Of a stretch of DNA of 64,000 bases, positions 22,194 to 31,035 are shown piece after piece. Made by a program: the position numbers and the translations under genes. Positions within the stretch are counted from its first letter, which is position 1; each line of letters opens with the position of its first letter. This DNA comes from UBA6164 sp964344155 (GTDB taxonomy: Bacteria > Patescibacteriota > Gracilibacteria > BD1-5 > UBA6164). The stretch is from assembly GCA_964344155.1 (NCBI GenBank), contig CAYFMG010000004.1:19518-83517 (forward strand). The letters run 5' to 3'. Under the pieces are notes generated by a model. It was not told the origin of the DNA, ran no database searches, and was given only the letters and a program-made list of their open reading frames with translations.

Positions 22194-22839
22194 TTTTATC
22201 TAAAATCAAGTTCTTGTAATCACCTATTAAATCTAAAAGATCTTTTGTATATAGATTTTTATTCTTTTTTATCTCCTCTTCTATTCAATCTAATGGTAAT
22301 TTTACAACTTGTTTTGCTTCTCAATCTGGAAAAGATTCAATTTCTCAATTATATAATCAAAAATACATTCATGAATTAAAAGCCCTTTTATAATTTGGAT
22401 TAGATTCAACATCAACAAATATTTTTTTATTACCTATTATTTGTAATACTGCTTTTTTTGATAAATCAATTGTAGTTAATAAAGTTTTAAATTCACTATC
22501 ATTCTCAGCAACTATCGAATCCACTCATACTTCCTCATTTAATTCCCTAATTATTGTTTGATTATAACTATCTCAACTTGAAACATGTCATCAAACAGTT
22601 TTATCTATAAGTCATGGAGAATCATAAGTATCTCATCTTTTTACTAGAAATACTTCTTGTTTATCATTAACCAAAAAAGCTCACACACTTCTAACCATAC
22701 GAGTAATTTCTCATTTTTCTAAATATTCTTTTTTTATTTCCTCTTGAAAACTTTTTCTTTCTTGAATTCAAAGAAAAGTTCAATCCAAATCAAAAATATC
22801 TAAAAACTCTTCCCTATTATCTCACTCAGTTTTATTCAT
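22183..22839 (-). CDS. NUDIX hydrolase, IPP-isomerase-like
   Basis: 218 residues. The region EVFLVKRGDTYDSPGLIDKTVGGHVSSGDSYNQTI with RELNEEVGV (box ~84-106) is the NUDIX fold in the form seen in isopentenyl-diphosphate isomerase-type proteins (GGHV before the box). The first acidic residue of the box is Asp90 rather than Glu, a conservative change. The N-terminal DIFDLDGTFLG is DxDG-like but too short for a HAD domain. It is first in a minus-strand row with a GHMP-like kinase and a NACHT NTPase. A -10-like TATAAT lies ~30 bases upstream. Actual substrate unknown. Confidence 0.85.
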
Positions 22840-22905
22840 AGTAAATATAATTATTTTATAAAGTAATTATATCATAATTATTAAAAAAAGAAAAAAACTG
22901 AAAAA

Positions 22906-22936
22906 AATAGATATGTACTTATTGTACATATCTATT
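22906..22936 (-). terminator. Terminator of mfd / cyclophilin-FKBP transcript
   Basis: 13-bp perfect stem AATAGATATGTAC / GTACATATCTATT, 5-base loop, then T7 on the minus strand, two bases after the TAG of the preceding gene. Confidence 0.85.
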
Positions 22937-22937
22937 C

Positions 22938-24092
22938 CTATTTAATATCAACTAATTCAACATCAAAATTAAGAGTTTTTCATGCTAAAGGATGTGTGTT
23001 TTTTATAGTAACTGATAATTCATCTGTTTTTAATATTTCTATTTCTCATTGTGCTGTTGGAAGTTTCTCTCATACCTCTAATTTAATTCATGCGTCTATA
23101 AAAGATTGTAGTTGTAGTTTAGATATTTTAACTTCTTCTTCTCAATAAGCCATTTCTGGAGATAATTTTAAAGATTTTTTATCACCTATTTTCATTCATA
23201 CAACTCCAGCATCAAATCATGGAATCATTTGCCCTGCTCAAACAGTAAAACCTAAAGGTTCTCCTCTATCTAAACTAGAATCAAATTTTTCTCCATCTTC
23301 AAAAGTACCTGTATAATGAACAGAAACCGTATCTCCATCCTCAACTGCTTTAGTTTTTTTAGCTTCTTTTTCAGCTGCTTTAGCTTCTTCAATTTCTTTT
23401 AGTGTGGCATCTAAATCAAAATCATAATCAACAAAACTAGAACCGTTATATTCTTTTATTTCTATAGAAATAATTTTTATATCTTTTTCTGGTTTATCGT
23501 TAGCTCATGTTTTTGTTTTAGCTATTTTATCTACATTGTCTTCTCATTCTACAACCTGCCCAAAAACAGAATGTTTGTTGTCTAAGAAGTTATTATCAAC
23601 TTGGTTTATAAAAAATTGACTACCGTTTGTATTAGGTCCAGCATTTGCCATTGATATAGAGTATGCTATATTTCTTAAGTCTAAATTAAATTCATCTTCA
23701 AAATTTTCACCATAAATACTTTCTCCTCCTCTACCTGTACCATCTGGATCACCTCATTGAATCATAAAATCTTTTATAACTCTATGAAAAGTTACATCAT
23801 CATAGTATCATTTTTTAGCTAAACCTATAAAATTTGTAGTAGTTACAGGAACTAGGTCTGTAAATAATCTTAATTTAATTGTACCATTTGTTGTTTTCAT
23901 AATAGCAACAACATCTCATTTTTGTAATTCTCTAGTTTGTATAAAGCTCATATTTTCTTTTTTGTTAGTATCTAAATTTGTTTGTGTAGAAGTGTTTTGC
24001 GATCCTTCTACCATTTTATCACCATTATCTTCTTTTTTAGAACAAGAAACTGTAAAAATAGCAATAGTTAATAAAATAAGTATTTTCTTCAT
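22938..24092 (-). CDS. Cyclophilin-FKBP fusion lipoprotein (peptidyl-prolyl isomerase)
   Basis: 384 residues. The N-terminus has a lipoprotein signal with lipobox FTVSC (Cys17), so the protein is probably anchored outside the cytoplasmic membrane. After a Ser/Thr/Asn linker comes a cyclophilin domain (~65-215: FTDLVPVTTTNF, FHRVIKDFMIQGGDPDGTGRGG, ANAGPNTNGSQFFI). A charged linker leads to an FKBP domain (VHYTGTFEDGEKFDSS, IPGFDAGVVGMKIGDKK, C-terminal HPLAGKTLNFDVELVDI). Both domains isomerise Xaa-Pro bonds, so this is a dual immunophilin for folding exported proteins such as the S-layer. mfd lies 19 bases upstream on the same strand. One of the few genes with a purine-rich stretch (AAGGTG) close to its start. 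Confidence 0.93.
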
Positions 24093-24110
24093 AGCACCTT
24101 ATATTAATAA

Positions 24111-27100
24111 TTAAATCTTTCTTTTTAACTTAATAATCTTTTTTCAAAGTTTTTTATCAAAAAGTTGCAGCATGTATTGTAAGAACTTTTCTTCATTTTC
24201 AAAATTCTTTATTGAACTTCTTAATCTATTTACATTTATAATAGTAAATTTAACGTCTTTATCTAGCTTCAAAAACTCTTTAAGTTCATCTAAACTTATG
24301 TTTTCATCAAAATCTATTTGATAATTTATTCAAACTTTTTTTATTAAAGATATTTTGTGTTTTGATGCTCTAAGCTTTAATCTAAGTAAGTTAAAAAAGT
24401 TTTTTGTATAATCTGGAAGATTTTTATTTATTTCTTTAAAATCAGAGATAATATTTTCTAAATCCTTTAAGTACTCTAAACTCTCTATTTCCCTATAAAA
24501 ATTTATTTTATCAAGCTCTGATCAAAAATAAGACTCATCTATATATGCTGATATATTCAAATCAATAACTGTTGATTTTCTTAATTGTATTTTTTTGGTT
24601 GTCTTTGTTGTTTTTTCTATATTTTGTTTCAATTCTTCTATTTTGTTTTCTAACATTTCTAGGAACAAGTTGACACCTATCTCTTGAGATTGTCCACTTT
24701 GTCTAATACCTAATAAATCTCATCATCATCTTATCTCTAAGTCTTTTACAGCAAGCTCAAATCAAGCTCATAAGTGACTATAATCAACTATTGTTTTAAG
24801 TCTTTTAGCTGCATCTTCTTTTATCTTATCTTTTTTAAATAATAGGTAGCAATAACCTTTTTTATTAGATCTTCATACTCTTCATCTCAACTGATGTATT
24901 TGGCTTATTCAAAAATTTTGAGCTTCATTTATAAATATAGTATTTACATTTGAAAAGTCTATTCAGTTTTCTATAACTGTTGTTGCTAGGAGTATATCAT
25001 GTTGTTTTCTTTTAAATTCTATTATTCTTTTTTCTAATTTATCTCAAAAAAGCTGTCCATGAGCTATAACTACTCTTTTTCAAGGAAAAATATTTTCTAG
25101 GTAGTTTCACATAGCTTCTATTGTTTCTACCCTATTATGTATAAAAAACAATTGTCATCACCTATCAAACTCATTTTTTCAAGCATCAAATATTAACTGG
25201 TCATCAAAAGCAGACACAAGTGTATCAACACTTTGTTTCCCTAAAGGTGGTGTTGTTAACATAGAAACACTCTTTATACCATTCAAAGCCATATTTAAAC
25301 TTCTTGGTATAGGTGTAGCTGACATAGATAGTATGTCTATATTTCATTTAAATTTCTTGATTTTTTCCTTGTCTTTTACTCAGAATTTATGTTCCTCATC
25401 AATTACAAGTAATCATAAATCTTTAAACTCGATATCATCACTTAAAAGCCTATGTGTTCATATAACAAGATCTATTGTTCAATTTTTTAATTTTTCTAAA
25501 GTTGCTTTTATTGCAGCTGGTTTTTCAAATCTAGTAACAACTCATATATTTATAGGAAAATCTTTAAATCTTTCTATAGCTTTTTCATAATGTTCATAAG
25601 CTAAAACTACTAAAGGTGATATAAGTATAGCTTGTTTTGAGTTTATAATAGACTTATATATAGAAGCAAAAGCTATTTCTGTTTTTCAAAATCATACATC
25701 TCAAGAAACCAACCTATCCATAGGGTGTATTGATTCCATGTCTTTATATATCTCTGAGATTATATTTAATTGATCATCTGTATAAGTGTAATTAAACGAA
25801 TTTGCAAATTTTTGCTCTTTGGTATAAAAACTCTCAAACTTAAATCATTTTTGCATTTTTCTTTTAGCATACAATTCTAATAATTCTCATGCTATAGCTT
25901 CTACATCAACACTAGCTTTTTGTAATTTTTTCTCCCATTGCTTAGTACTAAGTGACGTAAGTTTTGGATGTTCTGCTCAAACATATTTTGATACTCTAGA
26001 GATTTCTGTTATTGGTACAAATAACTTATCATTATTTTTATACTCTAGAGTTATATATTCTTTTTTTATTCAATTTAACTCTTTTTCTGATATTTCCCTA
26101 AAAACTCATACTCCATGGTCTATATGTACTATATAGTCTCATGGTTTTATTTTCATTAATAAATCTAGATTTTTTGAAAGGTTTCTCTTTATTCTCTTTT
26201 TTACAAAAATTCTTGATATATTATCATCAGTAATAATACAAGCATCTTTTGTTTTAAAACTTTTTAGATTATTTAAGCTTGTTTCATATATACAAACCTG
26301 TGTTAGATTATTTAAGTCTATAAAATTTTCTATAGTCTTTCTGTTTTTTGTAAATATATATTTATCTATTTTTTTATCTTCTAATATATTCTTTAAATCA
26401 TCTATTTTTTCTAAAAACAAATCTGTAATTCCTAAATCAATACTTTTATTATTACTTGATATGGAATTAAATATTATAAAGTCATCTAGTTTATCTACTA
26501 CTTTATCATAACTAGAATAAAAATCTAGAGAATCTAATATAACAAAAACTCAAGATGGTATATCTATATGGGTATTAAAACTAGATCAAATCTCTAATAA
26601 AGTATTTTTTCAAATACAAAATTCTTCGAAACTATCATTTCAGATACTTATATTATCTATGGTATCTCACCAAAAACTTATTTTTACTGTTTGTTCATTA
26701 TTATTAGTAATACTTAAAATATCTCATAAAACATTAAAAGTATTTCTATTATTATGCTCTGAAAAACTATATCAAAAGTTGCTTAGTTTTTGAGTTACTT
26801 CTGATATATCTATACTATCTGATTTTTTTACTTTGATTATATTATGATATTCAAACTGGTCTTTTTTATCTGTTTTTATATTAAAAATTTCCTGAGATAC
26901 TATATATTGTCCATTTTTGTTATAGTAAAAGTTTACAAAATCTGAAATAGTTGATAGTGTTGTTAGGTTTATAGACAAATATTTAGCAATTTTTAAATAA
27001 CTATTTAATGTTTGATTATTTTCAACAACGATTAAAAAAGAGTCCCCTTTTAATAACTCTTTTTTTAATAAAAGTAACCTTGAAAATATATTTCAGTAGT

Positions 27101-27146
27101 TTATATAATGTTTATTTCTTTCTATTTTTAGATTTAATTTTATCAT
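24111..27146 (-). CDS. mfd: Transcription-repair coupling factor (Mfd)
   Basis: 1011 residues, shorter than the usual ~1150. Mfd displaces stalled RNA polymerase and recruits UvrA. Seen in order: a reduced N-terminal UvrB-like region, the CarD-like RNA-polymerase-interacting domain (GDYIVHIDHGVGVF, ~338-351), the RecG-like translocase with Walker A SGDVGFGKTEIAF (~478), DEEH-type box IDEEHKFG (~580), SATPIPR, and motif VI with QLRGRVGRS, then the C-terminal TRCF domain. uvrA and mutL are also in this window. Start ATG 27146 has no Shine-Dalgarno. It is followed closely by the immunophilin gene on the same strand. Confidence 0.95.
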
Positions 27147-27173
27147 TTTTATTTATATAATATTTTTATAATC

Positions 27174-27214
27174 CCTCAGTCCTTCGGACAGCTCCCTTTA
27201 ATACTAAAGGGAGC
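27174..27214. repeat. Two-hairpin palindromic element (P3)
   Basis: GTCC-TTC-GGAC (27179-27189) followed by the perfect 10-bp stem GCTCCCTTTA / TAAAGGGAGC with loop ATAC (27191-27214), preceded by TCCCTCA. It lies beside the 3' end of the DUF559 gene; an inverted relative (P4) lies beside its 5' end. Confidence 0.75.
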
Positions 27215-27218
27215 ATTT

Positions 27219-27599
27219 TTAATTAAGTTCTTCTTTTATTCTTAATATTACTTTTTCTATATTGTTTTCAATTTCATTATTTGTTATTCTTATTATATTG
27301 AATCATCTCTTTAAAATTAAATCTTCTTTAATTTTATCTAAAGATAATATAGTTGATAATTTATGAATACTTCAATCTATTTCTATAATTAATTTTTTAC
27401 TTGCTATATAAAAATCTGGAATAATATATCTATTCATTCAATCATTTTCAGTATAAACATAAAAGATTTTCTGCCTTAAAACTCTTTCTCATAATTTATC
27501 TCACCTAACATTTTACCAAAAAATCCTTTCTGACTTTGTCATGTTTTTTCTTAAATCTCTAGCTGCCTGTTTTATAATATCTGGTATATACGAACTCAT
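27219..27599 (-). pseudogene. DUF559 endonuclease-like gene with in-frame TAA
   Basis: The frame from ATG 27599 to TAA 27219-27221 gives 126 codons with one internal TAA at codon 29 (27513-27515). The sequence fits DUF559 (PD-(D/E)xK/Vsr-like) proteins along its length: AARDLRKNMTKSERIFW, RQKIFYVY, YIIPDFYIASKKLIIEIDG (the Asp...Glu-x-Asp catalytic core), then RGFNIIRITNNEIENN. The TAA stands at a variable position right after the conserved FW. It is flanked on both sides by inverted GC-rich palindromes. Members are small nucleases of unsettled role, common next to repeats. It could be a dead copy, or the TAA could be an error. Confidence 0.75.
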
Positions 27600-27627
27600 G
27601 TTTTAAAAATAAAATTTAAATAGCAAG

Positions 27628-27669
27628 GCTTCCTTTAGTATTAAAGGAAGCTCCCGATAGGGTGATGGA
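27628..27669. repeat. Two-hairpin palindromic element (P4), inverted relative to P3
   Basis: Perfect 10-bp stem GCTTCCTTTA / TAAAGGAAGC with loop GTAT (27628-27651), then CCCGATAGGG (CCC-GATA-GGG stem). Its reverse complement aligns with P3 over its length. Both stems differ in sequence but keep pairing. Confidence 0.75.
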
Positions 27670-27737
27670 TTATATATTTCTTTACAAATTATATAAAAAA
27701 ATTACAATAAAACAAAGTTTATATACAATTTTTTAAA

Positions 27738-28256
27738 ATGAATTTATTTATAGATACAATATCAAGCAAGGCTCATGTTTTTATTTTCGATGATAGCAGA
27801 GAAATTATTGATAATATAAGTTGGGATGTTATATGAAACGAATCCTCTACAATAACACCAAAAATAGATGAACTACTTGAAAAGAACAATATTTGATATA
27901 ATAATATAAAAAATATAGTAATTGTCAACTGACCAGGTAGTTTTACATGAGTTAGAACTAGTATTTTAGCTGCTAACAGTATAAATTATGTTATAAATAA
28001 AAATATGACAGCTATAAGCTATTTTGACTTATTTACTACATACCCTATTGTAAAAGCTTCTTCAAAAAGAGACTGTTTTATACAAAGAACTAAAGACTCT
28101 GAAATAGAAATAGTTCAAAATGATATATTAACAAAAGAATGAATTAATATAGAATGACTTGAAAAAATTGATTATAAAAGTATAATTAAAAAAATAAAGT
28201 TTGATAATTTAAAACAAGTTTGAGCTCTATATATAAAAAAACCTAATATTTCTTAA
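27738..28256 (+). CDS. tsaB: tRNA threonylcarbamoyladenosine biosynthesis protein TsaB
   Basis: 172 residues, slightly short for the family. TsaB partners with TsaD to make t6A37 in ANN-decoding tRNAs. Typical features: MNLFIDTISSKAHVFIFDD at the N-terminus and the signature NGPGSFTGVRT at 64-74; the first and third glycines of that motif are UGA, which directly supports the UGA = Gly code. The C-terminal part is reduced. It starts a + strand run with the PH-domain gene and era (gaps of 9 and -1 bases). Confidence 0.93.
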
Positions 28257-28265
28257 AAAATAACT

Positions 28266-28784
28266 ATGTTAAATTTAAAAAACTTAAGACCCTGAGAAGA
28301 GGTTCTAATGGTTATTAGAAGGCATTGGATAGTTTATATAATGCTTTTTGTTTATTTTCTTGTAGGTGTTTTTATATCTATATGATTATATGTTCTTTTT
28401 TGAAATACAATTTTTTCAAATTTAATCAATATAGTATTTTGGTTGTTTTTCTCTGTTTTTCTATATATAGAATGGTTAAACCATGAACTTGATATGTATA
28501 TAGTGAGTAATAATAGAGTTATATGAATAGATCAAATTTCTTTTTTAAACAGGACTGTTTCTGAATGTAATTTATGACAAGTACAAGAAGTAAATTCAAA
28601 AACTTCTTGATTACTAGCAAATATCTTTAATTACTGAACTTTATCAATACAAACAGCTTGAAATAAGACTACTTTAAAAATGGATTTTTGCCCTGACTCT
28701 ATGCAAAAAGCAAGAAAAGTTTTAAATATAGTTGATGACTATAGAGATAGTCATCAAGCATCAAACGATAACCCAAAAATCTAA
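28266..28784 (+). CDS. Membrane protein with bacterial PH domain
   Basis: 172 residues. Two hydrophobic helices (~24-46 and ~52-70) are followed by a soluble domain with NRVIGIDQISFLNRTVSECNLGQVQEVN, the pattern of the bPH_2 pleckstrin-homology-like family, including a late GTLSIQTAG strand. Proteins of this type sit in the cytoplasmic membrane with a small beta domain in the cytosol; their function is poorly known. Its stop codon overlaps the era start (TAATG), so the two are coupled. Confidence 0.85.
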
Positions 28785-29686
28785 TGAAAGAATTAAATTT
28801 AAATGAAATACTTGAAAATACTAGTGATTTAACAAAAGAGAAAAAAGTATGATATGTAGCAATAATAGGTAGACCAAATGCTTGAAAATCAACATTTGTA
28901 AACTCTTTGATATGAGAGAAAATATCAATTACTACAAATGTACCTCAAACTACTAGAAAAAGAGTTTTAGCTATATATAATGACTCTGACTCTCAAATTA
29001 TCTTTTTTGATACGCCTTGAATACATAAATCAGAGAAAAAGTTTAACGAAAAAATAAATGATGTAGCTATTTCTAGCTTTAAAGATGCCGAAGTTATACT
29101 ATATTTTATAGATAGTAGCAGAGAGTGAGGTGATGAAGAAAAATATATAAAAAATATCATAGATATGGTTAATAAACCTGTTATAAGAGTATATACAAAA
29201 ACAGATTTACAAGCAAAAATCAATATTCCTAAAAACAAAGACTACTTAAAGATTTCTTCTGTAAACAAAGACTGATTTCCTGATTTATTAGAAAAAATAA
29301 AAAACTACTTAAACTCATGACCTTTATTCTTCCCTGAAGAATATTATACAAAGCAAGACATATATTTTAGAATAAGTGAAGTTATCAGAGAAAAAACTTT
29401 TTTACATACAAAAGAAGAGCTTCCTCATAGTATTTATGTATGAGTAGAAGAAATAGATGAATCTGATGACAACCTATTAAAAATAGTTGCTTATATATAT
29501 ACAGAGTCTGATTCTCAAAAATACATCGTTATATGAAAATCTGGTACTCTAGTATCCAAAATATGAAAAGAAGCTAGAATAGAACTAGAAGAAATATTTG
29601 AAAAAAAAGTTTTTCTTGCTTTAAGAGTAAAGGTAAAGAAAAACTGGAGAAAAGATGATAGGTTAATAAAAAATATTTTAAACTAA
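28784..29686 (+). CDS. era: GTPase Era
   Basis: 300 residues, normal length. Era binds 16S rRNA and acts in 30S assembly. G1 is GRPNAGKST (29-37) with UGA for the second glycine; G3 is FDTPG; G4 is TKTD; the C-terminal KH domain is recognisable by ESDSQKYIVIGKSGTLVSKIG. It ends a three-gene run with tsaB and the PH-domain gene. A terminator follows directly and is shared with the convergent thioredoxin-like gene. Confidence 0.96.
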
Positions 29687-29687
29687 A

Positions 29688-29715
29688 AAAAAGAGCTAAA
29701 ATTAGCTCTTTTTTT
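29688..29715. terminator. Bidirectional terminator era / thioredoxin-like gene
   Basis: AAAAAGAGCTAA / TTAGCTCTTTTT with loop AA, between two convergent genes; T-runs on both strands. Confidence 0.85.
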
Positions 29716-29716
29716 A

Positions 29717-30880
29717 TTATTTTTCTTCAGTTTTAGTTTCTTCTTCAACTTTTTTTCCTAGTAATCTATCAATAATTTCTTCAAATGATGCTGTTGGATA
29801 TGCTCCTGAGATAATATCATATTCTCCAGTTTCATTGTTTACTAGTATACTTCCAGGAGTACCTGTAATACCAAACAAATCTCATCCTTTAGCCATTTGA
29901 TCTTTTACTTTTTGTTCATGTGTTTTATCTTCTAAACATTTTTCTATTTTTGCTTTATCACCTCATATTTTAACAGCTTCAGCTAATAAGTAATCTTTAT
30001 CAGATTTTTCATCTTTAAATGCTGTTTTCATTAATGAGTAGAAAGCATCAGATCATTTTTGATCAGCTAAACATTCCATAATTTCTGCTCATACTTGTGC
30101 ATTAGCGTGGAATCATAGTGGAAAGTGGTTAAATACTATATTTAAATCATCTCCATATTTTTTAGCTAAGTCAGTATCTGTACCAGCATTGTGTAGTTTA
30201 GCACAAAAAGGACATTCTAAGTCAGAGTATTCAATCCAAGTTATTTTAGCTTCACTGTTACCTTTTATATAAGAGTTAGCTTTAAGTTGTTTTAAATCTT
30301 CTAAGTCTAACATCAAGAAACCATTTTCACTTCTTTTTTGAAATGGATTAAATTGAGATCATACTTCTAAATAGTATTCACCTCCTGGCATTTCTTTTAA
30401 GAAAGTATTTATTTTAGGTGCTACTTGTCCATTTGGTCCAGGTTGTTCTGGGTCTCAAGATACATCAAAATTGTTTGTAGAAAATACTATAAGAGGTAAT
30501 TTTGTGATTTCATTGTCTTTTAAGTATTGTTCAACACCTTCATCAGCGAAATCTTTTCTTTCCATTGTAGCTCCTGACATTGAAGGTAATTTTTTTAATT
30601 GATCAACAATCATATCAGTAGGACATTTTTCTCCACATCTTACATCATCTATAATTTTTATAGATAATTCTTCGTACTCACCATCAGTTTTTTCTGCTAT
30701 AGGTTGTACATCTTGTCAATTATTAACAACAGTAGTATTGTTTGTTGTTGTTCATTCTTTTTTTCCTAAAAAGAATGCCATAATAGCTATTATAACTAAT
30801 AAAGCTATTATTCCTGCCATTTGGATAGTATTTCTATCCATTCATCCGTTTTGTCCTTCCATTTTTCTTTTCTTAGACAT
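29717..30880 (-). CDS. Membrane-anchored DsbA-like thioredoxin-fold protein
   Basis: 387 residues. A cytosolic basic N-terminus is followed by one membrane helix (~22-42, AGIIALLVIIAIMAFFLG), so the body is outside the cell. The first ~140 outer residues form a domain of their own with one CGEKC pair. The second half is a thioredoxin fold of the DsbA/FrnE type: WIEYSDLECPFCAKLH with redox CPFC (Cys223/Cys226), a helical insert, and the cis-Pro region GITGTPGSILV. It probably makes or isomerises disulfides in exported proteins. A promoter (TTTACT-16-TATAAT) lies just upstream. Few UGA codons. Confidence 0.92.
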
Positions 30881-30904
30881 ATAAAATAAAATTATGCGCC
30901 TGCT

Positions 30905-30932
30905 ATTATATATAACTATAACCTAAAGTAAA
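30905..30932 (-). promoter_or_regulatory. Promoter of the thioredoxin-like gene
   Basis: On the minus strand TTTACT (30932-30927), 16-base spacer, TATAAT (30910-30905), 25 bases before the ATG at 30880. Confidence 0.6.
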
Positions 30933-30956
30933 ATTTTTTCTCTTAGTTTTTAACAT

Positions 30957-30997
30957 AAAAAAAGAACCCTGTCTGGATATACCAGAAAGAGTTCTTT
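30957..30997 (-). terminator. Terminator of the S-layer gene
   Basis: AAAGAAC / GTTCTTT outer stem with inner CTGG-ATATA-CCAG, followed by T7 on the minus strand, about 40 bases past the S-layer TAA. Confidence 0.8.
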
Positions 30998-31035
30998 AAA
31001 CTTAATTGAATAAGTTTTTAGATTAGGTTTTAATC

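Noticed and set aside
22183..22839. HAD-hydrolase reading of DIFDLDGTFLG in the second NUDIX protein
   Set aside because: Only the first HAD motif is imitated, there is no room for the other motifs, and the NUDIX box is clear.
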